Source: Crassaminicella thermophila (GTDB taxonomy: Bacteria; Bacillota; Clostridia; Peptostreptococcales; Thermotaleaceae). From it: DNA of 64,000 nt. A program made the translations under genes and the position numbers. The stretch lies in the NCBI RefSeq assembly GCF_008152325.1, contig NZ_CP042243.1, positions 62,001 through 126,000 on the forward strand, in the 5' to 3' direction. This document shows positions 1 to 8,035 of the stretch, one piece after another. The notes under the pieces were generated by a model. It searched no databases. It was given only the letters and a program-made list of their open reading frames with translations, and was not told where the DNA came from. Numbering within the stretch: the first letter of the stretch is position 1; each line of letters starts with the position of its first letter.

Positions 1-201
1 GGAATAGATTACTACAAATTAGGATTTCAAACAGGACTTGTTGCGGTAGAAGTAATAAATGGAAAAAATCCAAAGGATATTCCTATAGCTACATTAGAAA
101 ACACAAAATTAGTTGTAAATATGGATACTGCAAAAGGATTAAAAATTGATTTACCTAAAGATGTAAAAGAGCAAGCAGAATTGCTAGGAGGCGACAAGTA
201 A
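1..201 (+). CDS. ABC transporter substrate-binding protein, C-terminal end (partial)
   Basis: The first 66 codons are open from the window edge to a TAA whose last base is the first base of the next gene's ATG (TAATG overlap). The visible part resembles the C-terminus of the periplasmic-binding-like (TrpX/COG2984-type) lipoproteins that accompany this kind of permease and ATPase: a hydrophobic helix region, then NGKNPKDIP and a short beta segment ending in LLGGDK. Family assignment rests mainly on the two downstream genes, because the ligand-binding core and signal peptide are outside the window. Confidence 0.7.
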   Translation, partial: GIDYYKLGFQTGLVAVEVINGKNPKDIPIATLENTKLVVNMDTAKGLKIDLPKDVKEQAELLGGDK

Positions 202-1106
202 TGGAATTTTGGTTAAATATTTTGGAACAAGGATTTATATTTGGTGTTATGGTTTTAGGAGTATATATTACTTATAAGATACTTGACTTTCCAGATTTAT
301 CAGTAGATGGCAGCTTCCCATTGGGGGCTGCTGTTACTGCATCATTATTAGTTAGTAGTATAAATCCATTTATTGCAACCTTTCTTGCTGTTGTAGCAGG
401 TGTTGTTTCAGGAGCAGTTACAGGATTTCTTCATGTAAAATTAAAAATAACAAATCTTTTGTCAGGAATATTAGTTATGATTGGTTTATATTCTATTAAC
501 CTAAGAATTATGGGAAAAGCAAATATTCCTTTGTTTAATCAAAGGACAATTTTTAGTTATAATTTAAAACCAATCTTTATAATTTTATTTTTTGCTATCT
601 TTATGAAATTTGCATTAGACATTTTTTTTAAAACAAAATTTGGATTTTTGATAAAAGCTACAGGAGATAATCCTCAACTTGTTACTTCTTTAGGTATTGA
701 TATAGGAAAGACAAAAATAGTAGCTTTAATGATTTCTAATGGGTTAGTAGCTTTATCAGGATCTTTAGTAGCACAATATCAGCGATTTTCAGATGTTGGT
801 ATGGGAACAGGAATTATTGTCATGGGGCTTGCCTCTATTATATTTGGAGAAGCTATTTTAAAAAATTTTTCATTTGTTGTTCCGACAACTATGGCACTAT
901 TTGGATCTATTTTATATAAAATGAGTACGGCTTTTGCGTTAAAACTTGGATTTCCACCTACGGACTTAAAATTGATTACTTCTATAATTGTAATTGGAGC
1001 ATTAGCAATTCATCAAGGGAAAAATCCTTTTAAAGGAAAAAAGCTTTTTGCTGTAGGGGGTGATTCTATTGTTACGAATCCAAAATCTATCAAAAACCTT
1101 TCATAA
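201..1106 (+). CDS. ABC transporter permease (COG4120-like)
   Basis: A 301-residue, very hydrophobic protein with about eight predicted membrane segments, starting at ATG overlapping the stop of the binding-protein gene. The motif DFPDLSVDGSFPLGAA near residues 30-45 and the loop TGDNPQLVTSLGIDIGKTK near residues 155-175 are typical of the permease of the uncharacterised amino-acid-type importers (tryptophan/tyrosine-type systems in Firmicutes). It should form the membrane channel with the flanking binding protein and ATPase. The gene overlaps the start of the ATPase gene, so translation is probably coupled. The substrate cannot be told from this sequence. Confidence 0.85.
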   Translation: MEFWLNILEQGFIFGVMVLGVYITYKILDFPDLSVDGSFPLGAAVTASLLVSSINPFIATFLAVVAGVVSGAVTGFLHVKLKITNLLSGILVMIGLYSINLRIMGKANIPLFNQRTIFSYNLKPIFIILFFAIFMKFALDIFFKTKFGFLIKATGDNPQLVTSLGIDIGKTKIVALMISNGLVALSGSLVAQYQRFSDVGMGTGIIVMGLASIIFGEAILKNFSFVVPTTMALFGSILYKMSTAFALKLGFPPTDLKLITSIIVIGALAIHQGKNPFKGKKLFAVGGDSIVTNPKSIKNLS

Positions 1107-1863
1107 GCATACAATAAATGAAAAAACTGTTTTTAATAATTTTTCAATACATGTAGAAGAAGGAGATTTTATCACAATTATTGGAAGCAACGGAGCGGGA
1201 AAATCTACTCTTTTAAATATTATATCTGGATCTATTCAAGCAGATGATGGTGTTATTTTCTTAAAGAATAAGGAAATATCGAAAGAACCAGAGTTTAAGC
1301 GTACAAGAGTTATTGGAAGAGTATTTCAAGATCCATCTATGGGAACTTCTCCGTCCATGACAATTTTAGAAAATTTATCTATGGCAATGAATAAGGGGAA
1401 GAGATTTAATTTGACTATGGGGGTTTCAAAAAAAGATATTCCTTACTTTATTGATATTTTATCTCAACTTTCTTTAGGGCTTGAAAATCAATTAAATACA
1501 AAGGTTGGGTTATTATCAGGAGGCCAGAGGCAAGCATTATCTCTTATTATGGCGACCATTTCAAACCCTCATATTCTTCTTTTAGATGAACATACAGCAG
1601 CGTTAGACCCAAAGACTTCTGAGCGAATTATTGATTTAACACAAAAAATTATTGCTAATAGAAGTATGACTACTCTTATGGTTACTCATAATTTAAATCA
1701 GGCTATAAATCTTGGAAATAGATTGATAATGATACATGGAGGAAAAATTGTACTAGATATAAAAGGAGAAGAAAAGAAAAGTTTAAATATAGAAAAGCTT
1801 CTTGCTTGTTTCGAAAAAATACAGACAAATGATTTAATTAGTGATCGTTTATTATTTTCTTAA
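1069..1863 (+). CDS. ABC transporter ATP-binding protein (COG1101-like)
   Basis: This nucleotide-binding subunit of about 264 residues has Walker A GSNGAGKST near residue 39, the signature LSGGQRQALS near residue 148 and Walker B ILLLDEHTAALDP near residue 170, followed by the H-loop VTHN. I choose TTG at 1069 because GGGGG at 1055-1060 lies 8 bases upstream and the product then begins with LRIQNLSKTF; an upstream GTG at 1060 is possible but sits on the SD. The gene overlaps the permease gene by 38 bases. It powers the importer encoded from before the window edge to here. Confidence 0.88.
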   Translation: MLRIQNLSKTFHKHTINEKTVFNNFSIHVEEGDFITIIGSNGAGKSTLLNIISGSIQADDGVIFLKNKEISKEPEFKRTRVIGRVFQDPSMGTSPSMTILENLSMAMNKGKRFNLTMGVSKKDIPYFIDILSQLSLGLENQLNTKVGLLSGGQRQALSLIMATISNPHILLLDEHTAALDPKTSERIIDLTQKIIANRSMTTLMVTHNLNQAINLGNRLIMIHGGKIVLDIKGEEKKSLNIEKLLACFEKIQTNDLISDRLLFS

Positions 1864-1864
1864 T

Positions 1865-1896
1865 AAAAGAGTTAACCAATACTGGTTAACTCTTTT
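1865..1896. terminator. bidirectional terminator between ABC operon and S1 gene
   Basis: A perfect 14-bp stem (AAAAGAGTTAACCA / TGGTTAACTCTTTT) with a 4-base loop gives T- or A-runs on both strands, so it can end both convergent genes. The stop codon of the minus-strand gene lies in its right arm. Confidence 0.9.
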
Positions 1897-2281
1897 ATTT
1901 GTTTTGTTCTAACCAAGCTTTTAATTTATCTGCAATAGGATTAAACGCTTGATTATTTTTTGGATCTTGATAATTTAATCCACCCTTCTTTTGCTTAGGA
2001 CGACGAGGGCGTTCTGTTTTAGGTTTCGCTTCAGGAGCTGGTAGTGTTTTACGAATAGAAAGTGAAATTTTTCCAGACTCTTCATCGATTGATAAAATTT
2101 TTACTTTTACTTCATCACCAACAGAAAGATGCTCATTAATATCTTTTACAAAGCTATGAGCAATTTGTGAAATATGCACTAAACCTTCTTTTCCCTCATC
2201 TAGTGTTACGAAAGCACCGAAGGATTTGATGGCAGATACTTTTCCTACCACAATGTTTCCTACTTCAATATTATTTGACAT
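1895..2281 (-). CDS. S1 RNA-binding domain protein (general stress protein 13 / YabR-like)
   Basis: A 128-residue protein with one S1 fold at residues 1-72 (VGNIVVGKVSAIKSFGAFVTL, then GLVHISQIA, then KVKILSIDEESGKISLSIR) and a basic, proline-rich tail (KTERPRRPKQKK) that likely helps bind RNA. Start at ATG 2281 is preferred over the more upstream in-frame TTG because GGGAG sits 8 bases before it. Homologues such as YabR and GSP13 associate with ribosomes or regulate translation under stress. It is a single gene facing the ABC operon and divergent from the ArsR operon. Confidence 0.85.
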   Translation of the reverse strand: MSNNIEVGNIVVGKVSAIKSFGAFVTLDEGKEGLVHISQIAHSFVKDINEHLSVGDEVKVKILSIDEESGKISLSIRKTLPAPEAKPKTERPRRPKQKKGGLNYQDPKNNQAFNPIADKLKAWLEQNK

Positions 2282-2380
2282 AAGCACAACTCCCAATATT
2301 TTTTTTCCTATTTAGTATACCACAAAATAATAAAAAAACAAAAAAAACCATTATTATAAGTATAAAATTTTTAAAAATAG

Positions 2381-2431
2381 TTGTATAAATAAGTATATTC
2401 TAATATAATTAAATTATAATATTCTAATATA
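2381..2431 (+). promoter_or_regulatory. promoter with repeated operator for the ArsR operon
   Basis: TTGTAT (2381-2386), a 17-bp spacer and TATAAT (2404-2409) form a good sigma-A promoter. The 13-base sequence ATATTCTAATATA occurs twice, at 2395-2407 and 2419-2431, 24 bp apart and covering the -10 and start region. That is where an ArsR repressor would be expected to bind; operator function is inferred. Confidence 0.7.
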
Positions 2432-2447
2432 GAAAGGAGATAAAGGA

Positions 2448-2771
2448 ATGAATTATATGTTTTTTGAATTATCTGCAGCATTTTTAAAGGCATTATCTCA
2501 TCCTACTCGTATTCAGATTCTTGAGCGATTAAAGAATGAAGAAGAGCTATGTGTATGTCATATATATGAAGATTTAGATTTAGAACAGTCTAATGTATCT
2601 CAGCATCTTAAGATTCTAAAAGATAAAGGATTACTTACAAGTAGAAAAGAAGGATTAAAGGTTATGTATAGTGTTCGATACCATGAAATATTTGATGTTT
2701 TAGATATTATAAAAAACATTTTAGCAAAACAATTAAAAGAAGCACATGATCAATTAAAAAAGGAGGGATAA
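2448..2771 (+). CDS. ArsR/SmtB-family metal(loid)-responsive repressor
   Basis: A 107-residue winged-helix regulator. The recognition region QSNVSQHLKILKDKGLL spans about residues 47-63, and the ELCVCH motif places Cys35 and Cys37 in the helix used by ArsR-type sensors to bind As(III), Sb(III) or related thiophilic ions. It is the first gene of a three-gene operon with a permease and a thioredoxin-like protein, and its promoter carries a repeated sequence fitting autorepression. The ligand is not certain: arsenicals (including organoarsenicals) or Cd/Zn/Cu are possible. Confidence 0.9.
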   Translation: MNYMFFELSAAFLKALSHPTRIQILERLKNEEELCVCHIYEDLDLEQSNVSQHLKILKDKGLLTSRKEGLKVMYSVRYHEIFDVLDIIKNILAKQLKEAHDQLKKEG

Positions 2772-2774
2772 TAA

Positions 2775-3722
2775 TTGTTAAAAGCATTTGCAGATTGGTT
2801 TGTAGAAAAAGTTTTAAAGCTAGATATACATTCTAGATTAGGAGATAGTATTGATTTTTTTGTCTATGATACATTAAAAATAATTTTGTTACTTAGTTTT
2901 ATGATTTTTACTATTTCTTATGTAAGGAGTTATTTTCCACCAGAAAAGGTTAAAAAGATGCTTTCTAAATTTGGAGGAATTTATGCACATGTTGCAGCCT
3001 CTATATTAGGAGTATTATCTCCTTTCTGATCATGTTCAACAGTGCCTATTTTTATAGGCTTCGTGGAATCGGGGATTCCACTAGGAGTTACTTTTACTTT
3101 CTTGGTTACTTCACCTATTGTAAATGAAATCGCACTTGGTTTTTTGTTTATTAGTTTTGGGGCAAAAATTGCAATTCTTTATACAGCTGCAGGTATGATA
3201 ATTGGAATTGTAGCAGGAATCATTATTGAGAAGCTAAATTTAACCCATTTAGTAGAAGAATATGTTTATCAAATTCATATGGGCGAAGCTGTAATTGAAG
3301 AAATGAATTTTAAGAAAAGAATAAGATTTGCTTTGGATGCAGTAAAGGATATTGTAAAAAGAGTTTGGATTTATGTAATATTAGGAATTGGTATAGGAGC
3401 AGCAATCCATGGCTATGCACCACAAGATTTTTTAGTAAGATATGCAGGGCCTAATAATCCATTTGCAGTTTTTGTAGCTGCTGTATTAGGAATTCCTCTT
3501 TATTCAAATGCAGTAGGTACTATTCCAATTGTAGAAGCTTTGATAAATAAAGGTGTTGGAGTTGGGACAGCATTATCTTTTATGATGAGTGTAGTGGCAT
3601 TATCTTTACCTGAAATGATATTATTAAAGAAAGTAATGAAGCCAAAGCTTATTGGAATATTCGTTATAATTACAGGTATATCTATTATTTTTGTAGGTTA
3701 TTTATTTAATATAATATTATAG
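2775..3722 (+). CDS. YraQ/DUF318-type permease, probable selenoprotein (TGA = Sec85)
   Basis: Read through one in-frame TGA (3027-3029) this is a 315-residue membrane permease of the PF03773 (ArsP/YraQ/SO_0444) family with roughly eight membrane segments. Start is TTG 2775, 7 bases after GGAGGG. The TGA is followed immediately in frame by SCSTVPIFIGFVESGIPLG; family members have SPFCSCS at this point, so TGA replaces the first Cys of the conserved CSCS pair. The downstream frame is intact for 230 codons. Two hairpins lie just 3' of the TGA (3044-3059 and 3063-3081), the position of a bacterial SECIS. Family members export organoarsenicals or metals. Alternatives are a nonsense mutation or a sequencing error; ORF callers would split it at 3029/3042. 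Confidence 0.75.
3044..3081 (+). promoter_or_regulatory. candidate SECIS element(s) for the TGA at 3027
   Basis: Two consecutive perfect hairpins follow the TGA. GCCTAT/ATAGGC (3044-3049, 3054-3059) has a TTTT loop 20-24 bases after the TGA, which is the usual distance for bacterial SECIS loops, but it lacks the common loop G. GTGGAATC/GATTCCAC (3063-3070, 3074-3081) has a GGG loop but lies about 41 bases away. Either could recruit SelB; this is inference from position and shape. Confidence 0.45.
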
Positions 3723-3733
3723 GAGGGGTTTAT

Positions 3734-3967
3734 ATGAATATTAAAATTTTAGGTGGAGGATGTAAAAACTGTATAACGCTTTATGAAAATGCACAAGAAG
3801 CAGCAAAAGAATTAGGAATTGATGCAGAAATTGAAAAAGTAACAGAAATGAAAGATATATTATCTTTTGGAGTAATGAAAACACCAGGGCTTGTTGTAGA
3901 TGGAATTGTGAAAGTTTCAGGAAGAGTACCTTCAAAAGATGAAGTAAAAAAGATATTAAGTGAGTAA
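3734..3967 (+). CDS. small thioredoxin-fold redox protein (redox-active disulfide protein 2 family)
   Basis: A 77-residue protein beginning MNIKILGGGCKNC, with the CXXC pair at Cys10/Cys13 after the first beta strand and a cis-proline TP at about residues 50-51 (KTPGLVVDG). This is the thioredoxin_3 fold, about the usual length for the family. It starts 11 bases after the permease stop behind AGGAGGGG, so it is co-transcribed with arsR and the permease. A likely role is to reduce or deliver thiol-bound metal(loid) to the permease or repair its Cys/Sec pair; that role is inferred from co-occurrence. Confidence 0.85.
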   Translation: MNIKILGGGCKNCITLYENAQEAAKELGIDAEIEKVTEMKDILSFGVMKTPGLVVDGIVKVSGRVPSKDEVKKILSE

Positions 3968-3995
3968 TGAGGATGCTTTAGCATCCTCATTTTAT
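3968..3995 (+). terminator. terminator of the ArsR operon
   Basis: TGAGGATGCT/AGCATCCTCA with a TT loop (3968-3989) is followed by TTTTATT. It begins right after the last gene's stop. Confidence 0.9.
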
Positions 3996-4129
3996 TGTAA
4001 GAACGGGCTTTTTATGAATTTTAAGAAAATATAATATGTTGAAAAATGATGTATAATGTTGTAAGATTTTCTTATCAAGTAAATATGTAGATAAGCAATA
4101 TCAAAAATAAATATAAAAAACGTTTATTC

Positions 4130-4267
4130 CAGATAACTTTAAAAAAAAATAAACTTTATTACATGAAAAAATCCTAAACCTTCAAAACTTACATTTGTTC
4201 AAATATTGAAGGTTTTTAACGTATTTTTTCATGTAATTTCAGTAAGTTTTTTTAGCAAAAGTTATCA
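4130..4267. repeat. large imperfect inverted repeat in a 400-bp gene-free gap
   Basis: The gap 3996-4394 has no convincing gene. Its centre is a long inverted repeat of about 60-bp arms: the left arm runs GATAACTTTAAAA..., ATTACATGAAAAAATCC, ACCTTCAA and the right arm is its reverse complement with small indels (TTGAAGGT, TTTTTCATGTAAT, AAAGTTATC). Flanking AAATAAATATAAAAA/TTTTATATTTATTTT also pairs, so the fold may exceed 200 bases. It looks like a noncoding mobile hairpin (MITE-like) or a structured RNA; no target duplication was recognised. Confidence 0.6.
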
Positions 4268-4394
4268 AAGTCATTCTCTTATCTTTTTATATTTATTTTA
4301 TGTTATATATTTATTCAAGGGCTGCTTAAAAATAAATATAAAAATATTGCACAAACTATTTAGTAGAGCATAAGATTTGAAAGGGTGAATCTAA

Positions 4395-5522
4395 ATGAAG
4401 AAGATTACATCTATAGGACTTCCTAAGATTTATGGGATAAAAGGAGAAATTAGGGCATTTCTTCCAAGCTTTGTTGAAAAACTTAAAAAATATAATATAG
4501 ATTTATTTTTAGAAGAAGGATATGGCGTTGAGATGGGGTTTACAAAGGAGGACTATTTAAAGCATAATGACACAATAAAATTTGTATCAAGTGAAGAAGT
4601 TTATAAAAAGGATTTAGTTATTATATTAAAGGCGCCAGGTTATGACAAGCTAGAAATTATGAAAAAAGGAAGTAGTCTGATTTCTATGCTTCATTATGAT
4701 TCAAGACCAAAGTTAGTTGAAAAATTAAAAGAAAAAGGTATAAATGCTTACTCTATGGACTCTATTGTAGATGATGAGAATAATCGTATGGTAGTTACTT
4801 ACGAACTTACAGCATTAGGTGGTGTAAAGGTTGCTTTTTATGAGATGAAAAAGAGAAGAAAAGATTTCTTTTCAAAGGATAGAGGACCTATAAAAGTAAC
4901 CATTATAGGAATGGGACAATTAGGGATGAGAGCTGGAAGAATTTGCATGAACCATGGAGACAAAGAAATATTAAATCAAATTAGAGAAAAAGAGTTAGCA
5001 GGTGTGATAGTTCAATATATAGGACGAGATATAACAAAATATAAAAATCTTTTAGAAGATATTTTTAAGGATACAGATTTATTAGTAGATGCAACAAAAA
5101 GAATAGATTTTTCAAAATATATTGTTCCAAATGAATACTTAAAGTTTTTAAAAGAGGATGCAATAATATTAGATTTAACAGCAGACCCTTATGATACATC
5201 AGTTGATCCTATGCAGGTAAAAGCCATTGAAGGATTGCCTCATGGGGACTTAGAGAAATATGTATTTGAAGTAGATGCACAAGAATATAATGATATTCCT
5301 TCAGAAGTTTGCACAAAGAATAGGAGAGTTACTATAAGCTGTAGTGGTTGGCCAGGGACACTCCCTAAAGAGTCTATGATGGTTTATGAAAAAAAATTAC
5401 TTCCTTTTATAGATGTACTTTTAAGGAATGATAAAGAGATAAGTATTAAAAGCAATAATAAGTATGGACGTGCTTTATATAGAGGAAGTTTAGATTATTT
5501 TTTAAAAGAAAACAATATATAG
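4395..5522 (+). CDS. alanine dehydrogenase/PNT- or saccharopine dehydrogenase-like NAD(P) oxidoreductase
   Basis: A 375-residue protein with the two-domain plan of the AlaDH/pyridine nucleotide transhydrogenase family. The N-terminal part (IGLPKIYGIKGEIRAFLP, then VSSEEVYKKDLVIILKAP, then SMLHYDSRPKLVEKL) corresponds to the AlaDh_PNT N-domain, and a Rossmann nucleotide motif IGMGQLGMRAG lies near residues 169-179. The C-terminal half (LDLTADPYD, SCSGWPGTLP) is characteristic of clostridial members of unknown substrate. ATG 4395 follows GAAAGGGTG. It stands alone between two terminator-like hairpins. The specific reaction cannot be assigned. Confidence 0.7.
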   Translation: MKKITSIGLPKIYGIKGEIRAFLPSFVEKLKKYNIDLFLEEGYGVEMGFTKEDYLKHNDTIKFVSSEEVYKKDLVIILKAPGYDKLEIMKKGSSLISMLHYDSRPKLVEKLKEKGINAYSMDSIVDDENNRMVVTYELTALGGVKVAFYEMKKRRKDFFSKDRGPIKVTIIGMGQLGMRAGRICMNHGDKEILNQIREKELAGVIVQYIGRDITKYKNLLEDIFKDTDLLVDATKRIDFSKYIVPNEYLKFLKEDAIILDLTADPYDTSVDPMQVKAIEGLPHGDLEKYVFEVDAQEYNDIPSEVCTKNRRVTISCSGWPGTLPKESMMVYEKKLLPFIDVLLRNDKEISIKSNNKYGRALYRGSLDYFLKENNI

Positions 5523-5536
5523 TGGATAAAGTCAAA

Positions 5537-5562
5537 TTCATCCACAATAAATTGTGGATGAA
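5537..5562. other. perfect hairpin downstream of the dehydrogenase gene
   Basis: TTCATCCACAA/TTGTGGATGAA with a 4-base loop forms an 11-bp perfect stem 14 bases after the stop. It has no T-run, so it may stabilise the 3' end rather than terminate. Confidence 0.5.
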
Positions 5563-5599
5563 TGTGGATAACTTACTTTTAATATAAAATTATTAACAA

Positions 5600-5626
5600 A
5601 CAGCTTACATTTTGTAAGCTGTTTTA
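5600..5626. terminator. convergent terminator, dehydrogenase gene / argJ
   Basis: ACAGCTTACA/TGTAAGCTGT (5600-5609, 5613-5622) with TTTTA on the plus side and an A-run on the other; the argJ stop codon lies just beyond. Confidence 0.85.
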
Positions 5627-6841
5627 TGTTCTATAAGAACCATTAATTTTTACATAATCATAGCTTAAATCGCAACCCCAGGCAGTAGCTTCATATTCTC
5701 CATCTTTTAAGTCAATAATAATATTTACATACTCTTGTTCTAATATGGATTTTGCTAAAGCTTCATCAAAAGAAATACCTTTACCATTCTTTGCAACTTG
5801 TATATTATCAATTTTACTTTTAAAAAATATATCTACTTTTTCAGGTTCAAAGTTTCCGTTAGAATAGCCAATGGCACATAGTATTCTTCCCCAATTTGCA
5901 TCATTACCAAACAAAGCTGATTTTACAAGGCTTGAACTAATGACTGATTTTGCACATAGCTTTGCATCTTCTATTGTTTTTGCATGTAAAACGCATGTTT
6001 CTATTAGCTTTGTTGCACCTTCTCCGTCTTTTGCAATCATTTTTGCAAGTTCTTGGTTTACAAAATCAAGAGCTTCTTTAAATTTTACATAATAGCTATT
6101 CTTAGTATCAATCAGTGAATTTTTGGCTTTTCCATTAGCAATTGTAATAACCATATCATTAGTACTGGTATCTCCATCTACGGAAACCATGTTATATGTG
6201 TTTTCTACACTATCCTTTAAAGCTAATGATAATAATGATTTTGTAATGTTAATATTTGTAACAATAAAACTAAGCATTGTCCCCATATTTGGATGAATCA
6301 TACCAGATCCTTTGGCAATTCCGCTAATATATACAGGTTTGTCTTCTATAGTAATTTCAACAGTTATTTTCTTTGGAAAAGTATCAGTTGTCATAATTGC
6401 TTCGCTTGCTGCATTGCCATCGCTTTTATTTAACATACTGCAAGCTGTTTGAATACCTTCTGTAATTTTATCAATTGGTAAAGGAACACCTATAATACCA
6501 GTAGAGCCTACCATTACTTCATGAGTAGATAAGCTTAGTTCTTTTGCTGTCACCTCTGCCATAGTTATTGCATTTTTAAAGCCTTCTAATCCTGTACAAG
6601 CATTAGCATTCCCACTATTTACAACAATAGCTTGTGTGTTTTCTGATTTTATATGTTCTATATTAAGTAATATAGGAGCTGCTTTTACTTTATTTTTTGT
6701 AAATGTAGCAGCTGCTACAGCAGGATATTCACTATAAATTACGCATAAATCTTTCTTTCCACTTTTTTTAAGACCACTATGAATACCGATAGCCTTAAAT
6801 CCTGGAACATCTGAAATAGTCTTATTTTCTAATATTTTCAA
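5624..6841 (-). CDS. argJ: bifunctional glutamate N-acetyltransferase / amino-acid acetyltransferase
   Basis: The 405-residue proenzyme transfers acetyl groups between N-acetylornithine and glutamate (and may use acetyl-CoA) in the cyclic arginine pathway. The hallmark KGSGMIHPNMGTMLSF near residues 175-190 contains the autocleavage Thr that becomes the new N-terminus and nucleophile of the beta chain. Further family motifs are TKNKVKAAP near the N-terminus and GNDANWGRILCAIGYS in the C-terminal half. It starts at TTG 6841 with AGGAGG upstream, 24 bases after the argC stop, so argC-argJ form a leftward operon. Full length with nothing unusual. Confidence 0.95.
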   Translation of the reverse strand: MKILENKTISDVPGFKAIGIHSGLKKSGKKDLCVIYSEYPAVAAATFTKNKVKAAPILLNIEHIKSENTQAIVVNSGNANACTGLEGFKNAITMAEVTAKELSLSTHEVMVGSTGIIGVPLPIDKITEGIQTACSMLNKSDGNAASEAIMTTDTFPKKITVEITIEDKPVYISGIAKGSGMIHPNMGTMLSFIVTNINITKSLLSLALKDSVENTYNMVSVDGDTSTNDMVITIANGKAKNSLIDTKNSYYVKFKEALDFVNQELAKMIAKDGEGATKLIETCVLHAKTIEDAKLCAKSVISSSLVKSALFGNDANWGRILCAIGYSNGNFEPEKVDIFFKSKIDNIQVAKNGKGISFDEALAKSILEQEYVNIIIDLKDGEYEATAWGCDLSYDYVKINGSYRT

Positions 6842-6865
6842 TTTAGTTAACCTCCTTTTATCAAT

Positions 6866-7903
6866 TTATGGTGTCATTGAAATGAATTTTAAACCTTCTG
6901 TTTCTTCTATATCAAACATTATGTTCATATTTTGTATAGCTTGCCCTGCTGCACCTTTTATTAGATTATCAATAGCTGATACTATAATTACTCTATCCGT
7001 TCTCTCATCTATACATATACCAATATCACAAAGATTTGTACCTTTTACCCATTTTGTTTGGGGAATTTCTTTTCTAATTCTTATAAAATATCCATCTTTA
7101 TAGAAATCTTCATAAATTTTATATAAATCCTCTTGAGATATTTTTTCTACTAGACTACCGTAGCATGTTGCAAGTATACCTCTATTCATAGGGATTAAAT
7201 GGGGTGTAAATGATAAAAGAATATCTTGTCCATAAATATTTGATACTTCTTGTTCAATCTCTGGCGTATGACGATGGCAACCTACACCATATGCTTTAAT
7301 AGATTCGTTGCATTCAGCAAAAAGTGTTGCAACATTTGCTTTTCTTCCTGCACCTGATACTCCAGATTTTGCATCGATTATAATAGAATTTGGATCAATT
7401 ATTTTATGCTTTAATAAAGGAGCTAATGCTAATATGCTTGCTGTAGGATAACAGCCTGGATTGGCAATCAAATTAGCTTTTTTTATATCTTTTTTATTTA
7501 TTTCAGGAAGACCATATACAGAAGTTGATAAAAATTCAGGGAGTTCATGGTTAAGCCCATACCATTTCTTATAAGTAGTTGTGTTTTTTAATCGAAAATC
7601 AGCACCTAGATCAATAACCTTTACACCTAAATCTAGGGCTTTTTTTGTTATAGCAAAAGATTTACCGTGAGGCAATGCAATAAACAGCAAATCAATACTG
7701 GATAATTTTTTTTCTACGGTATGGATATCTATACATAAATCTTGTATAAACTGATAATATTCAGGATAAACATTAGAAAAAGGCAAACCTGCATAATTAT
7801 AAGAAGATAAAAATACGATTTTTGTTTCTCTATGCCTATGAAGTAGCCAAACCAACTGCTGTCCGGCATAACCTGTTGATCCTATTATACCCACTTTGAT
7901 CAT
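6866..7903 (-). CDS. argC: N-acetyl-gamma-glutamyl-phosphate reductase
   Basis: The 345-residue enzyme reduces N-acetylglutamyl phosphate to the semialdehyde with NADPH, the third step of ornithine synthesis. It begins with a Rossmann motif GIIGSTGYAGQQL and has the catalytic Cys in NPGCYPTAS near residue 149; SGVSGAGRKA and HRHTPEIEQE are also family motifs. Start is ATG 7903 with AGGAGG 8 bases upstream. It is the first gene of the leftward argC-argJ operon and is divergent from argB-argD, so the 130-bp gap is a likely shared control region. Confidence 0.95.
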   Translation of the reverse strand: MIKVGIIGSTGYAGQQLVWLLHRHRETKIVFLSSYNYAGLPFSNVYPEYYQFIQDLCIDIHTVEKKLSSIDLLFIALPHGKSFAITKKALDLGVKVIDLGADFRLKNTTTYKKWYGLNHELPEFLSTSVYGLPEINKKDIKKANLIANPGCYPTASILALAPLLKHKIIDPNSIIIDAKSGVSGAGRKANVATLFAECNESIKAYGVGCHRHTPEIEQEVSNIYGQDILLSFTPHLIPMNRGILATCYGSLVEKISQEDLYKIYEDFYKDGYFIRIRKEIPQTKWVKGTNLCDIGICIDERTDRVIIVSAIDNLIKGAAGQAIQNMNIMFDIEETEGLKFISMTP

Positions 7904-7970
7904 ATAGAAACCTCCTAGAAACTTAATTTTAATTAATTATACAACAATATAAATAAATATACAATATAAA

Positions 7971-7990
7971 TATTGAATAAATATTTATTT
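7971..7990. promoter_or_regulatory. ARG-box-like site between argC and argB
   Basis: ATTGAATAAATATTTATTT matches the palindromic ArgR/AhrC operator plan (TGAATwwwwATTCA) with one weak half. It lies between the divergent argC-argJ and argB-argD units. AT-rich background makes such matches common, so this is a plausible rather than certain site. Confidence 0.45.
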
Positions 7991-8035
7991 AAAGGTATAA
8001 TTATTAATAATAATTTAGGAAGGAAGGGGATAGCA

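Noticed and set aside
3042-3722. A separate permease gene starting at GTG 3042
   Set aside because: It lacks a ribosome site, is in frame with 2775-3029, and the family sequence continues across the TGA; one gene with recoding is simpler.
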